Assembly (NCBI RefSeq): GCF_023284045.1
Contig: NZ_JAKIKQ010000009.1
Span: forward strand, 1 to 64,000
Source: Shewanella kaireitica
Lineage (GTDB): Bacteria > Pseudomonadota > Gammaproteobacteria > Enterobacterales > Shewanellaceae
DNA: 64,000 nucleotides
Direction of reading: 5' to 3'
In this document: piece by piece, positions 29,634 to 36,128 of the stretch
Numbering within the stretch: position 1 is the stretch's first letter
Layout of the letters: each line of letters begins with the position of its first letter
Position numbers and translations under genes: made by a program
The notes under the pieces: generated by a model
The model's database searches: none
Told to the model about the DNA's origin: nothing
What the model saw: only the letters and a program-made list of their open reading frames with translations

Positions 29634-30185
29634 TTAGTCTTGCTGAGTTTTAATCATTCTAAGTAATGTTGAATCTTTATCGATAAAGTGATGTTTCAAT
29701 GCTCCAATAGCGTGCACAATGGCCAAACCAATCAAACTGTATGCTGCGTACTGATGGATAACTCCAGCAACATCGGCCTGATCATCAATAATGGCTCCAA
29801 GGCTAGGTATTTCAAACCAATCAAACACCCATATACCTCGGTCATCAGCCGTTGATATCAAATATCCGCTCAACATGATGATCACTAAAAGCAAGTACAA
29901 AACGAAATGGGCAACATGACTACTTTTGACCTCCCAACCTTTATGCGTCGCTAAACTCTCAGGTTTGGGTGTGAAAAGTCGCCATAGTATTCTGCAAAAT
30001 GTAGCCAAAAGAAGCAGCAGCCCGATACTTTTATGCCAATGCGGCGCAGTTTTGTACCACTCACTGTAATAGGTCAAATCAACCATCCAAAAACCAACAG
30101 CAAATAAACCGATTACGGTAAATGCAGAAAGCCAATGCAACAGGATCGCAATTAACCCATAAGAGCTTTTAGTATTTAACAGCAT
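29634..30185 (-). CDS. cytochrome b561 (YceJ-like) di-heme membrane protein
   Basis: About 183 residues with four membrane helices carry paired heme-ligand candidates: LHWLSAF, PHWHKSIGLL, KSSHVAHFVLY and HQYAAYSLIGLAIVHAIGALKHH. This is the pattern of bacterial b561 proteins, which pass electrons between quinone and partner proteins or superoxide. The first Met at 30188 has almost no spacing to the AGGGGA Shine-Dalgarno sequence, so the Met at 30185 is chosen. It leads a two-gene operon with the YceI-type gene. Confidence 0.88.
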   Translation of the reverse strand: MLLNTKSSYGLIAILLHWLSAFTVIGLFAVGFWMVDLTYYSEWYKTAPHWHKSIGLLLLLATFCRILWRLFTPKPESLATHKGWEVKSSHVAHFVLYLLLVIIMLSGYLISTADDRGIWVFDWFEIPSLGAIIDDQADVAGVIHQYAAYSLIGLAIVHAIGALKHHFIDKDSTLLRMIKTQQD

Positions 30186-30220
30186 CATGTCCCCTAAATA
30201 AGTAATATAGAGTCATCATA

Positions 30221-30280
30221 CATTCTATTTTTGAATCTAAAATCAGTAAATATAGGTCTTTACATTCTACTTTTTAGAAT
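30221..30280 (-). promoter_or_regulatory. two direct CATTCTA...GAAT repeats upstream of cytochrome b561
   Basis: CATTCTATTTTTGAAT at 30221-30236 and CATTCTACTTTTTAGAAT at 30263-30280 are near-identical, partly palindromic words 42 bp apart, about four helical turns. They lie 35-95 bp upstream of the b561-yceI operon. A two-site operator is a plausible but unproven reading. Confidence 0.35.
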
Positions 30281-30445
30281 AGAAAGCCATTACAGGGCAA
30301 TAACTCCAACTCCTTAACTGCTAGTGTTAACTAACTAAACGGTCATTTATTCCCGTTAAAACCTATTTATGAGTCGTTAGCATTGTTCTTTTTTTTGCAA
30401 CTGCACACAAACTAAGCGAACAGTAAGGCTAAAAACAAAAAGCAC

Positions 30446-30480
30446 TTGCAGGATAAAACTCAGCGCTATAATATACGCGC
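30446..30480 (+). promoter_or_regulatory. promoter of tRNA operon copy 1
   Basis: A consensus TATAAT at 30467-30472 is preceded by CTTGCA 16 bp upstream and followed by the GC-rich discriminator ACGCGC. This is the form expected for stable-RNA promoters under stringent control. The same arrangement precedes the second copy at 31040-31045. Confidence 0.7.
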
Positions 30481-30555
30481 ACTCCAAACGGCACAGGCTT
30501 TAACAGCTTGGTTTGAAGTAGCAAATCTAACGCTTATATTTATATAACGATAGTT

Positions 30556-30631
30556 GCCCGAATAGCTCAGTCGGTAGAGCAGAGGATTGAAAATCCTCGT
30601 GTCCCTGGTTCGATTCCGGGTTCGGGCACCA
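30556..30631 (+). tRNA. tRNA-Phe (GAA), copy 1
   Basis: A 76-nt cloverleaf with encoded CCA. The acceptor GCCCGAA pairs with TTCGGGC, the D arm holds AGCTCAGTCGGTAGAGC, and the anticodon GAA is at 30589-30591. The T arm reads CTGGTTCGATTCCGG. It is the first gene of a two-tRNA operon that is duplicated downstream. Confidence 0.97.
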
Positions 30632-30681
30632 ACATTTTATAATGAGTTTTCTGTGTAGACAGTAACTTGTTAGCAAGATAA

Positions 30682-30757
<76 letters not shown>

Positions 30758-30764
30758 TAAAAAC

Positions 30765-30794
30765 AAAAAAGCCACTCAATAGAGTGGCTTTTTT
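30765..30794 (+). terminator. terminator of tRNA operon copy 1
   Basis: AAAAAAGCCACTC and GAGTGGCTTTTTT pair around a short AATA loop, 7 bp after tRNA-Thr. Confidence 0.92.
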
Positions 30795-31023
30795 GTGCCT
30801 AAAATTTACATTCACTCGCTAATTATCTTTGATTTAAACAATAGTTCCCACTCAACTATCCAGCTCAATGACTGGTCAATACTCATGGTGAAAGCCACTG
30901 CATTAACTTGAACAGCATTAACTGGGCGTTTTTCTAGGCAAAATAATCGGCAAATAATCAATTATCATCACAATTCAGTTTGTACGGCTATTTGTTAGCC
31001 ATATATCGAAAAAAGCGCTTGCA

Positions 31024-31053
31024 CCACGCAAAGCATCGCTATAATATACGCGC
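31024..31053 (+). promoter_or_regulatory. promoter of tRNA operon copy 2
   Basis: TATAAT at 31040-31045 has CTTGCA 16 bp upstream and the same ACGCGC discriminator as copy 1. The spacer sequence differs from copy 1 while the boxes are kept. Confidence 0.65.
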
Positions 31054-31141
31054 ACTCCAAACGACACAGGCTTTAACAGCTTGGTTTGAAGTAGCAAATC
31101 TAACGCTTATATTTATACATTTTATTTATATAACGATAGTT

Positions 31142-31217
31142 GCCCGAATAGCTCAGTCGGTAGAGCAGAGGATTGAAAATCCTCGTGTCCCTGGTTCGAT
31201 TCCGGGTTCGGGCACCA
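31142..31217 (+). tRNA. tRNA-Phe (GAA), copy 2
   Basis: Identical over all 76 nt to the copy at 30556, including the CCA end and anticodon GAA at 31175-31177. Confidence 0.97.
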
Positions 31218-31267
31218 ACATTTTATAATGAGTTTTCTGTGTAGACAGTAACTTGTTAGCAAGATAA

Positions 31268-31343
<76 letters not shown>

Positions 31344-31350
31344 TAAAAAC

Positions 31351-31380
31351 AAAAAAGCCACTCAATAGAGTGGCTTTTTT
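31351..31380 (+). terminator. terminator of tRNA operon copy 2
   Basis: The same AAAAAAGCCACTC/GAGTGGCTTTTTT hairpin as in copy 1, 7 bp after tRNA-Thr. Sequence identity between the two units ends directly behind it. Confidence 0.92.
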
Positions 31381-31570
31381 GTATCTAACGTTCTGACATC
31401 GAGATCACTTTAACTTTCTTTCTGGTTAGTGCGGAGCCACTCTGCCCAAAACGTTTTAGTTAACGATTAGTTTTATCAAGTTTCTCTCGAACTAAGTCGT
31501 CTCCCTCGCACTAATTCAAAAGAGCCTAACGCTTCCGATGGGGAGTTAGTGTGTTCTGTAAGTTTTTGAA

Positions 31571-31941
31571 ACTAACTTTTGCCCAAAGTTAGTTGGACCT
31601 CTATAAGTTTTATCAAGCTACGCTTGATCAAAGTCGTGGCGCTTCGCCCACACCCGAGCAAGGAGGACTGCTCGTCCTTATCCTCCTTGCATCCACCATG
31701 ACGCCCCTACGGAGTTGTTGCTCCTCATACTCCAATAAAAATGGCCTAACGGCTCAGATGGGACATCCATGTCCCCCCGAGCCTGAACCATCATCCGTGA
31801 TGGTTCTACGGCATTTTCATCTCCGCACTTCGGCAACTCCGATGGGGAATTTGTGTGCTCTACCAGTTTTGTAACTCAATTCGACTCATTGCAAGTCAGC
31901 GGCAACCTTTCCTCGATTTAGTATTGTCCGCTTCGCAATAC
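31571..31941. repeat. array of small hairpins, no credible gene
   Basis: Successive inverted repeats are seen at 31571-31593 (ACTAACTTT arms), 31612-31628 (ATCAAGC arms), 31636-31651, 31658-31690 (GCAAGGAGGA arms), 31751-31783 (GGCTC outer arms with GGGACATCCATGTCCC inside), 31785-31806 (GAACCATCA arms) and 31921-31941 (GTATTG arms). A degenerate internal repeat, CTCCGATGGGGA-like with TGTGTGCTC/TGTGTTCTG, occurs near 31535-31555 and 31837-31860. The longest frame here is not convincing. This could be a structured RNA, a repeat family or cassette debris. Confidence 0.6.
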
Positions 31942-32252
31942 TTTTCTCTCCAACCGAAAGACAAAATATTCTGTTAAACGATAACTTTTAAGTTAGCCAT
32001 TACTTGTGGTTTTATACAGTATTATTAGATTTCCTACGAATATCCTTAAAATTATTCCTAATCAGTTCTCGGTTTGCTATTGAGTGAAAATAAAAATCAG
32101 AGTAAATTCAATTGACTAAATAGTATGCTTGCTCGGTTTACAGGAGATACGAGGCAAGTTAGCTCGCCATTCTCGTTTTGCCAGCGGCTGTTTTGAGTGT
32201 GTTCGTTAAAAACGTCCACAAATTAATTACTTATTGATACACGCGCTGACTG
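31942..32252. other. A+T-rich stretch before the cassette array
   Basis: I see no open frame with a ribosome binding site, no tRNA and no integrase gene in this stretch. It leads directly into the left boundary of the gene cassettes. Confidence 0.4.
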
Positions 32253-32296
32253 GTCTAACCTGATAAACGCGCAAGGCGTGTATACAAATGTTATCT
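32253..32296 (+). repeat. possible left recombination site of the cassette array
   Basis: GTCTAAC at 32253-32259 fits the RYYYAAC core. It is followed by a bulged hairpin (GATAAACGC against GCGTGTATAC) and then GTTATCT at 32290-32296, the start of cassette 1. At 44 bp it is shorter than usual attC sites, so it may be a degenerate attC or unrelated sequence. Confidence 0.3.
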
Positions 32297-32936
32297 AGCA
32301 AGGAGCATCGGGTGAATCGGATTCTTATTTTTATATTTATTATTTTTTTATCGTTTGCAACGCATGCAAATGAGTTTTCCTTTGCTGATGCGTCCATCAA
32401 TATTCCGGAAGGGTTTGAAGGGCCAATTGAGCGTAGTATGGGACAAGGTGCGTCAACTATTGCATTCCGAAACTTACATGAAGACGGAAATAACGCGACG
32501 CTATTGCAAATAACGATTTGGAATCCAGGCAAACCATTTCCCGAAATGACTGATGATGAGCTTAAAAAAGGGGCCGCTCAATATCTCGAACAATTCCTAT
32601 CAGGTATAGCTCGAAAACGAAACAAATTTGAAAAAAGTGAGATCGAGTTCATAGAAATATCTGGAGTTCCTGCTGCCAAAATAGAGTGGAGTGGTGAAAT
32701 CGATTCAAAGCAAGCTCATGGTGTAATGTATTGTTACGTGTTCAATTCAAAGATTATTAGTTTGCATACTCAAGACTTAATTAAGTTTAATGGTCGCTAT
32801 CTGAATCAAGCTGTTAAGTCATTTGAGTCAATTAAACCAGCTAGATAACAAGTTACTCAAAAGGACGCAAAACGCTTGGCTTGTGCTCCTTCGTCGCTAA
32901 TTTTAGCCAAGCATTTATGCGCCCATTAGTAAGGCG
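32291..32936 (+). mobile_element. integron gene cassette 1
   Basis: The cassette begins TTATCT after a G at 32290 and ends with the G of the attC core at 32936. The left core of its attC, AGATAAC (32843-32849), is the exact complement of GTTATCT, the core that forms when this cassette circularises. The single ORF ends inside the core, a usual cassette feature. No intI lies in the window. Confidence 0.8.
32312..32848 (+). CDS. cassette-encoded secreted hypothetical protein
   Basis: Counting from the GTG at 32312, the protein has about 178 residues. The signal peptide (NRILIFIFIIFLSFATHANE) precedes a soluble domain with ASINIPEGFEGPIERSM, LLQITIWNPGKPFP and a C-terminal amphipathic end. An ATG at 32288 is in frame, but AAGGAG at 32300-32305 places the start at the GTG. 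No family is recognised; the fold appears mixed alpha/beta and probably periplasmic. The stop codon TAA lies within the attC core AGATAAC, which ties the gene to the cassette. Confidence 0.75.
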   Translation: MNRILIFIFIIFLSFATHANEFSFADASINIPEGFEGPIERSMGQGASTIAFRNLHEDGNNATLLQITIWNPGKPFPEMTDDELKKGAAQYLEQFLSGIARKRNKFEKSEIEFIEISGVPAAKIEWSGEIDSKQAHGVMYCYVFNSKIISLHTQDLIKFNGRYLNQAVKSFESIKPAR

Positions 32937-32942
32937 TTAGGT
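32843..32942 (+). repeat. attC: attC site of cassette 1
   Basis: The 100-bp imperfect palindrome runs from AGATAAC to GTTAGGT. The inner arms AACGCTTGGCT and AGCCAAGCATT pair. The outer arms GGACGCA/TGCGCCC and TAAC..TTACT/AGTAA..GTTA pair with small bulges. Length and layout resemble the long Vibrio-type attC repeats. Confidence 0.82.
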
Positions 32943-33340
32943 TTAAATGAATATTCAGTGCCCAAATTGCCAAAGTGTTTTGTTATCTAGAAATGATGTA
33001 AATAAGCTTTTACCTCTTAAACGGTTCGGAGTATCTGAAATAAAGTGTAAAAACTGTGGTGAAACATCCGTATCAACGCAAACATCGAGAAGCATTTGGT
33101 TTGTCATATTTATGGTTACTCTAATATGTTTAATGCTCACTGGAAAACAAATAGTAGAAGTTACAGGTTATAGCTCTGAGTTAAGTTTTATAGTTTTAGT
33201 TGTCGTTTATTTTTTTGTTAATTGGCTCTTTTCGTATATTTGGCCAAAAGTCCTATCAATAAAGTTAAAGGACAGTACGGGGTAAATTAAACCTAACGTA
33301 TAAGGATAGGCCGAGCGCAGCCGCGTCCTTATCCCAAGTG
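32937..33340 (+). mobile_element. integron gene cassette 2
   Basis: The cassette starts TTAGGT after the G at 32936 and ends with the G at 33340. Its attC left core ACCTAAC (33291-33297) is the exact complement of GTTAGGT, again as expected for an intact cassette. It carries one ORF in the same orientation, starting 10 bp from the boundary. Confidence 0.8.
32947..33285 (+). CDS. cassette-encoded zinc-ribbon membrane protein, function unknown
   Basis: The 112-residue protein has an N-terminal zinc-ribbon pattern, CPNC at residues 5-8 and CKNC near 35-38. Two hydrophobic helices follow at about residues 52-70 and 78-98, and a short charged tail ends the chain. It would be an inner-membrane protein with a cytoplasmic metal-binding head. 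No Shine-Dalgarno sequence is visible between the cassette boundary and the ATG, which is common for cassette genes. I do not recognise a named family. Confidence 0.72.
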   Translation: MNIQCPNCQSVLLSRNDVNKLLPLKRFGVSEIKCKNCGETSVSTQTSRSIWFVIFMVTLICLMLTGKQIVEVTGYSSELSFIVLVVVYFFVNWLFSYIWPKVLSIKLKDSTG

Positions 33341-33346
33341 TTGAAC
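33291..33346 (+). repeat. attC: attC site of cassette 2
   Basis: The 56-bp site runs from ACCTAAC to GTTGAAC, with inner arms ATAAGGAT/GTCCTTAT and a GC-rich centre. It is close to the 57-60 bp length of short attC sites and unlike the 100-bp attC of cassette 1, so the two cassettes have different origins. Confidence 0.8.
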
Positions 33347-33387
33347 AAGCCCGAGCTTAAAGTGATACCTTTATAGTGTAAATATCA

Positions 33388-33409
33388 GCGTAAGATCTTA
33401 CGCTTTTTT
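33388..33409 (+). terminator. intrinsic terminator after the cassettes
   Basis: GCGTAA and TTACGC form a stem around GATC within a perfect palindrome, followed by six T. It would stop read-through from the cassettes towards the transposase remnant. Confidence 0.7.
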
Positions 33410-33559
33410 GGTGTGTGCTGAGCAGTAACATTTTTTACTAGCCGCATCGATCCCTTAGCATCGCCAGCTAATTTATTTACGTCAAAATATCAATGCCTTA
33501 ATACCTCCTTGTTCTTATTTTTCTCTGTATGTTAAATCTAGATGTTGTAGTCCTTCCGC

Positions 33560-34339
33560 TTAAACAGTGGCGTTAGGTTCCCTTGTTTTCTGCATGATAA
33601 AACTTGTCAGTCGTGCATGCTTTTTCCCACTCCTTTGTTGCCAGCAGCCCATAAATTTCATCGGCTGCTGGCAGCAGGGGCAAAGTCGTATCGCAACCGC
33701 TTTTTTCACCTCAGCGATTATTGGAAACACCGCCCCAGAAACCGCCAGCATGAGCTGTATTTGCAGTCTTAGTTTTCGGCAACTTCCTTGCAGTAATCCA
33801 TAGTCTCGTACTCGCCGTAATCCCTTCGGTAACACATGCTGGAGCACTAACCACAGAAACTCAACAGCGGGTAAAGTGCGTATTTCGGTGGCTTGGGTTT
33901 GGCTGTTTTGATACTCAAAGCTAACTTGGCCATCGATGTTGCTGATGATATTTTTATCAGGCAACACACCGCGATAGAGGTATTTCGACAGGTACTTTAG
34001 CGCAGGTAGTCCTTTGCCAACATGCTGGCAGTCGACCACCCACTTCTTTGGGGTAGCAGCTGGCAGTGTGATACCTAGCTTATTTGTCAGGTATTCCAGC
34101 AACCTTGCTCGCCACACTGTGGCGAGATTAAAGGCGTTGAACAGATATTTACCCCTGCTTTTTTGCCACTGCTTTTTATCTTTGTTGAAGCTACCAGCAG
34201 GAATGATAAAGTGGATATGAGGATGGTAGTCACGCCGCCGATTATGGGTATGCAGCACGCCGGTAAAGCCAATCTCGCCACCGAGGTGCTTTGAGTTTCT
34301 GGCAAAGTCCTTCAGCACGCTCGCAGCGACGGTGAACAG
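33560..34339 (-). pseudogene. IS91-type (Y2/HUH) transposase, N-terminally truncated
   Basis: About 260 residues match IS91-family rolling-circle transposases. They include ARNSKHLGGEIGFTGVLHTH, the HUH motif in DYHPHIHFIIP, and the paired-tyrosine segment LKYLSKYLYRG, then a Cys-rich C-terminus (LCPCCQQPM). The homology stops at about 34339 without a start codon, so the N-terminal zinc-binding region is lost. Beyond the break is AAAAAGTGGGGTCAGTGT, then the IS10-like element, which did not itself cause the truncation because its target lies outside the homologous part. Not expected to be active. Confidence 0.82.
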
Positions 34340-34348
34340 AAAAAGTGG

Positions 34349-34357
34349 GGTCAGTGT
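34349..34357 (+). repeat. target-site duplication, left copy
   Basis: GGTCAGTGT immediately precedes the IS and recurs directly after it at 35690-35698. A 9-bp duplication fits the IS4 family. Confidence 0.9.
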
Positions 34358-35689
34358 CTGACGAATCCCCACAAAAAGACAAATAGAAATAATGAGATAG
34401 GCAAAATAATAAGGAACATTCATGGCATTTGGTGATCAAATTTATCGCCAAACAAAAATTACCACGAGTAAATGCCATGAATGCGAAACAAGTTTTATCA
34501 AAATGCCTATCCCTTGTCACCCCGTTAATGCACAAAACTCGCCGACAAAGTTTATTCTCATCAATAGAAAGTTCAATGAACGGTGCTTCACTTTCAATCA
34601 CAGGTCTTGGTCGTGAGATTGAGAGCAAAGCCATGGAAAAACATAAGATTAAACGCGTAGATAGGCTTTGTAGTAACACCTATTTACATCGCGATATCGA
34701 GTTCATTTATACCCGTATGACTTACCTGTTAGTGGGGACCATGCAGCAGCCAATTATTCATATCGATTGGTCAGATCTTGATGACCGAAAGCAACATTTT
34801 CTAATTAGAGCATCACTTGCTGCTCAAGGGCGATCTTTAACACTTTATGAAGAGATACACCCACTTAATAAGAAAGAGAAACCAAGAACTCACCTATTAT
34901 TTCTGACAAAATTAAAGGCTATGTTGCCCAATGGCTGCAAGCCTATCATCGTAACTGACGCAGGCTTTCGTATTCCTTGGTTTAAGCAGGTTTTGTCTCT
35001 TGGCTGGGATTATGTAGGCCGCTTTAGAAATCGGACACACTGCAGAAAAAGTTCGGTTCATCAGTGGTATCCAGTCAAAAAGCTTTACGCTCAAGCAAGC
35101 TCTATAGCCAAAAATCTTGGCGTATATCTTTTAGGTGAGCAGACTTCTTTCAGCTCTCGTTTAGTTATCTTCAAACGCGATCCTAAAGGACGAAAAGATA
35201 GAACCGCAACAGGTGATAAAAGCAGGCGTAGTAAGCAGTCTCGTACGAGTGCAGAGCGAGAAAAAGAACCTTGGTTACTAGCGACATCACTTTGTAACTC
35301 AAACTTTAAGGCTAAAAGAATCGTTAAGATTTATGCCACAAGAATGCAGATAGAGGAAAGCTTTAGAGATGTTAAAACAGGCCTGAAAATGAATGATAGC
35401 GGTACCCGAGTAGTGAGCAGGCTCAGCGTATTGCTACTCATTGCCTGCTTATCTCAATTTGTGCTTTATCTTTTAGGATTAGCGGTGAAAGCAGCTGGTA
35501 AACACTGGCAATATCAAGCTAACTCAATAAAGCACCGCAACGTACTCTCAAACCAATTCATAGGCTTGAGAGCATACAAAGATAGGAACTTGAAGCTGTT
35601 GAAATTGCATTGGCAGGTAGCAATCAAAACACTACAAGGCTTAGTTCGGGAGCCACAAGCATGCTATTAAATTCGTGGGGATCCGTCAG
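34358..35689 (+). mobile_element. IS4-family, IS10-like insertion sequence
   Basis: The 1332-bp element has ends CTGACGAATCCCCAC and, inverted, CTGACGGATCCCCAC. These resemble the IS10 ends in layout (CTGA..GATCCCC), and the length is near that of IS10. It is flanked by 9-bp direct repeats and contains one full transposase gene. It looks complete and comparatively recent. Confidence 0.92.
34474..35670 (+). CDS. IS4-family transposase
   Basis: The frame is open from 34429, but the ATG at 34474 (MNAKQVLSKCLSLVTPLMHKT) matches IS10-type transposases and gives about 398 residues. DDE-type residues appear in HIDWSDLDDRKQH, IIVTDAGFRIPWFKQV and, near the C-terminus, IYATRMQIEESFRDVKTGL, which holds the catalytic Glu of the YREK-like signature. 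The reading frame is intact from start to stop, so the element may be mobile. Confidence 0.92.
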   Translation, partial: AMNAKQVLSKCLSLVTPLMHKTRRQSLFSSIESSMNGASLSITGLGREIESKAMEKHKIKRVDRLCSNTYLHRDIEFIYTRMTYLLVGTMQQPIIHIDWSDLDDRKQHFLIRASLAAQGRSLTLYEEIHPLNKKEKPRTHLLFLTKLKAMLPNGCKPIIVTDAGFRIPWFKQVLSLGWDYVGRFRNRTHCRKSSVHQWYPVKKLYAQASSIAKNLGVYLLGEQTSFSSRLVIFKRDPKGRKDRTATGDKSRRSKQSRTSAEREKEPWLLATSLCNSNFKAKRIVKIYATRMQIEESFRDVKTGLKMNDSGTRVVSRLSVLLLIACLSQFVLYLLGLAVKAAGKHWQYQANSIKHRNVLSNQFIGLRAYKDRNLKLLKLHWQVAIKTLQGLVREPQACY

Positions 35690-35698
35690 GGTCAGTGT
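35690..35698 (+). repeat. target-site duplication, right copy
   Basis: GGTCAGTGT, identical to the left copy at 34349-34357. Confidence 0.9.
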
Positions 35699-36078
35699 AA
35701 ACTTTAATGATACCCATACATTTGCTAATTCCACTACCCATTCTTAGACCCTTTGCACTAACGCGTTCCTGTCCAATAATAAGTTAGCGACTAAAGTGGG
35801 CTTACTCGTTATTCATCTGATTTGGGCTGTGCAAGCTTCTAAATCATGGATGATTTAGCAGAGCCTATAGGGATATATTCACGGCGACTTGCAAAAGCTC
35901 AATACAGCTGAATTACCATATATTTTCTGAACCCTTATACTGACCTTTAAACTCTTTGTGCTAAGGCATTTCTGTCCAAAAGTGGTTCAGTGGTAGATGC
36001 CCTCCTCTGTGTAAAAAAGAGAACCACCATAGGCCTTCTACAGGAGCTCTATAGCTCTAGCCTAGCGACGAATAAAAA
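35699..36078. other. non-coding junction between the mobile elements and the nag locus
   Basis: No credible gene. A 26-bp word occurs twice in degenerate form at 35751-35776 and 35954-35979 (CTTTGyrCTAAsGCrTTyCTGTCCAA). A hairpin with arms CTAAATCA/TGATTTAG is at 35839-35858, enclosed by TGCAAG/CTTGCA. This looks like old repeat debris. Confidence 0.4.
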
Positions 36079-36098
36079 AGGGAGCCTATGGCTCCCTT
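36079..36098 (-). terminator. intrinsic terminator of nagP
   Basis: AAGGGAGCC and GGCTCCCTT pair around TAT. On the minus strand a TTTTTT run follows, 31 bp past the nagP stop. Confidence 0.85.
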
Positions 36099-36128
36099 AA
36101 ATTGATGTCGCCGCTATAAACGACCTAA

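Noticed and set aside
31593..31874. 93-codon frame in the hairpin-rich block
   Set aside because: It is made of inverted repeats, has no Shine-Dalgarno sequence and no protein-like composition.
31571..31941. CRISPR array
   Set aside because: The repeats here are unlike one another and are hairpins of varying length, without regular spacers; no cas genes in the window.
33572..33578. GTTAGGT as a third attC core
   Set aside because: It lies at the 3' end of the IS91-type transposase frame and no paired left core or palindrome precedes it.
34340..34423. 5' part of the open frame joined to the IS91-type transposase
   Set aside because: These codons come from the IS10-like end and the unexplained junction, not from the transposase, so the gene was called truncated, not complete.
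34242..34679. Minus-strand frame of 145 codons across the left IS end
   Set aside because: It runs antisense to the IS transposase and joins unrelated sequence only by the insertion.
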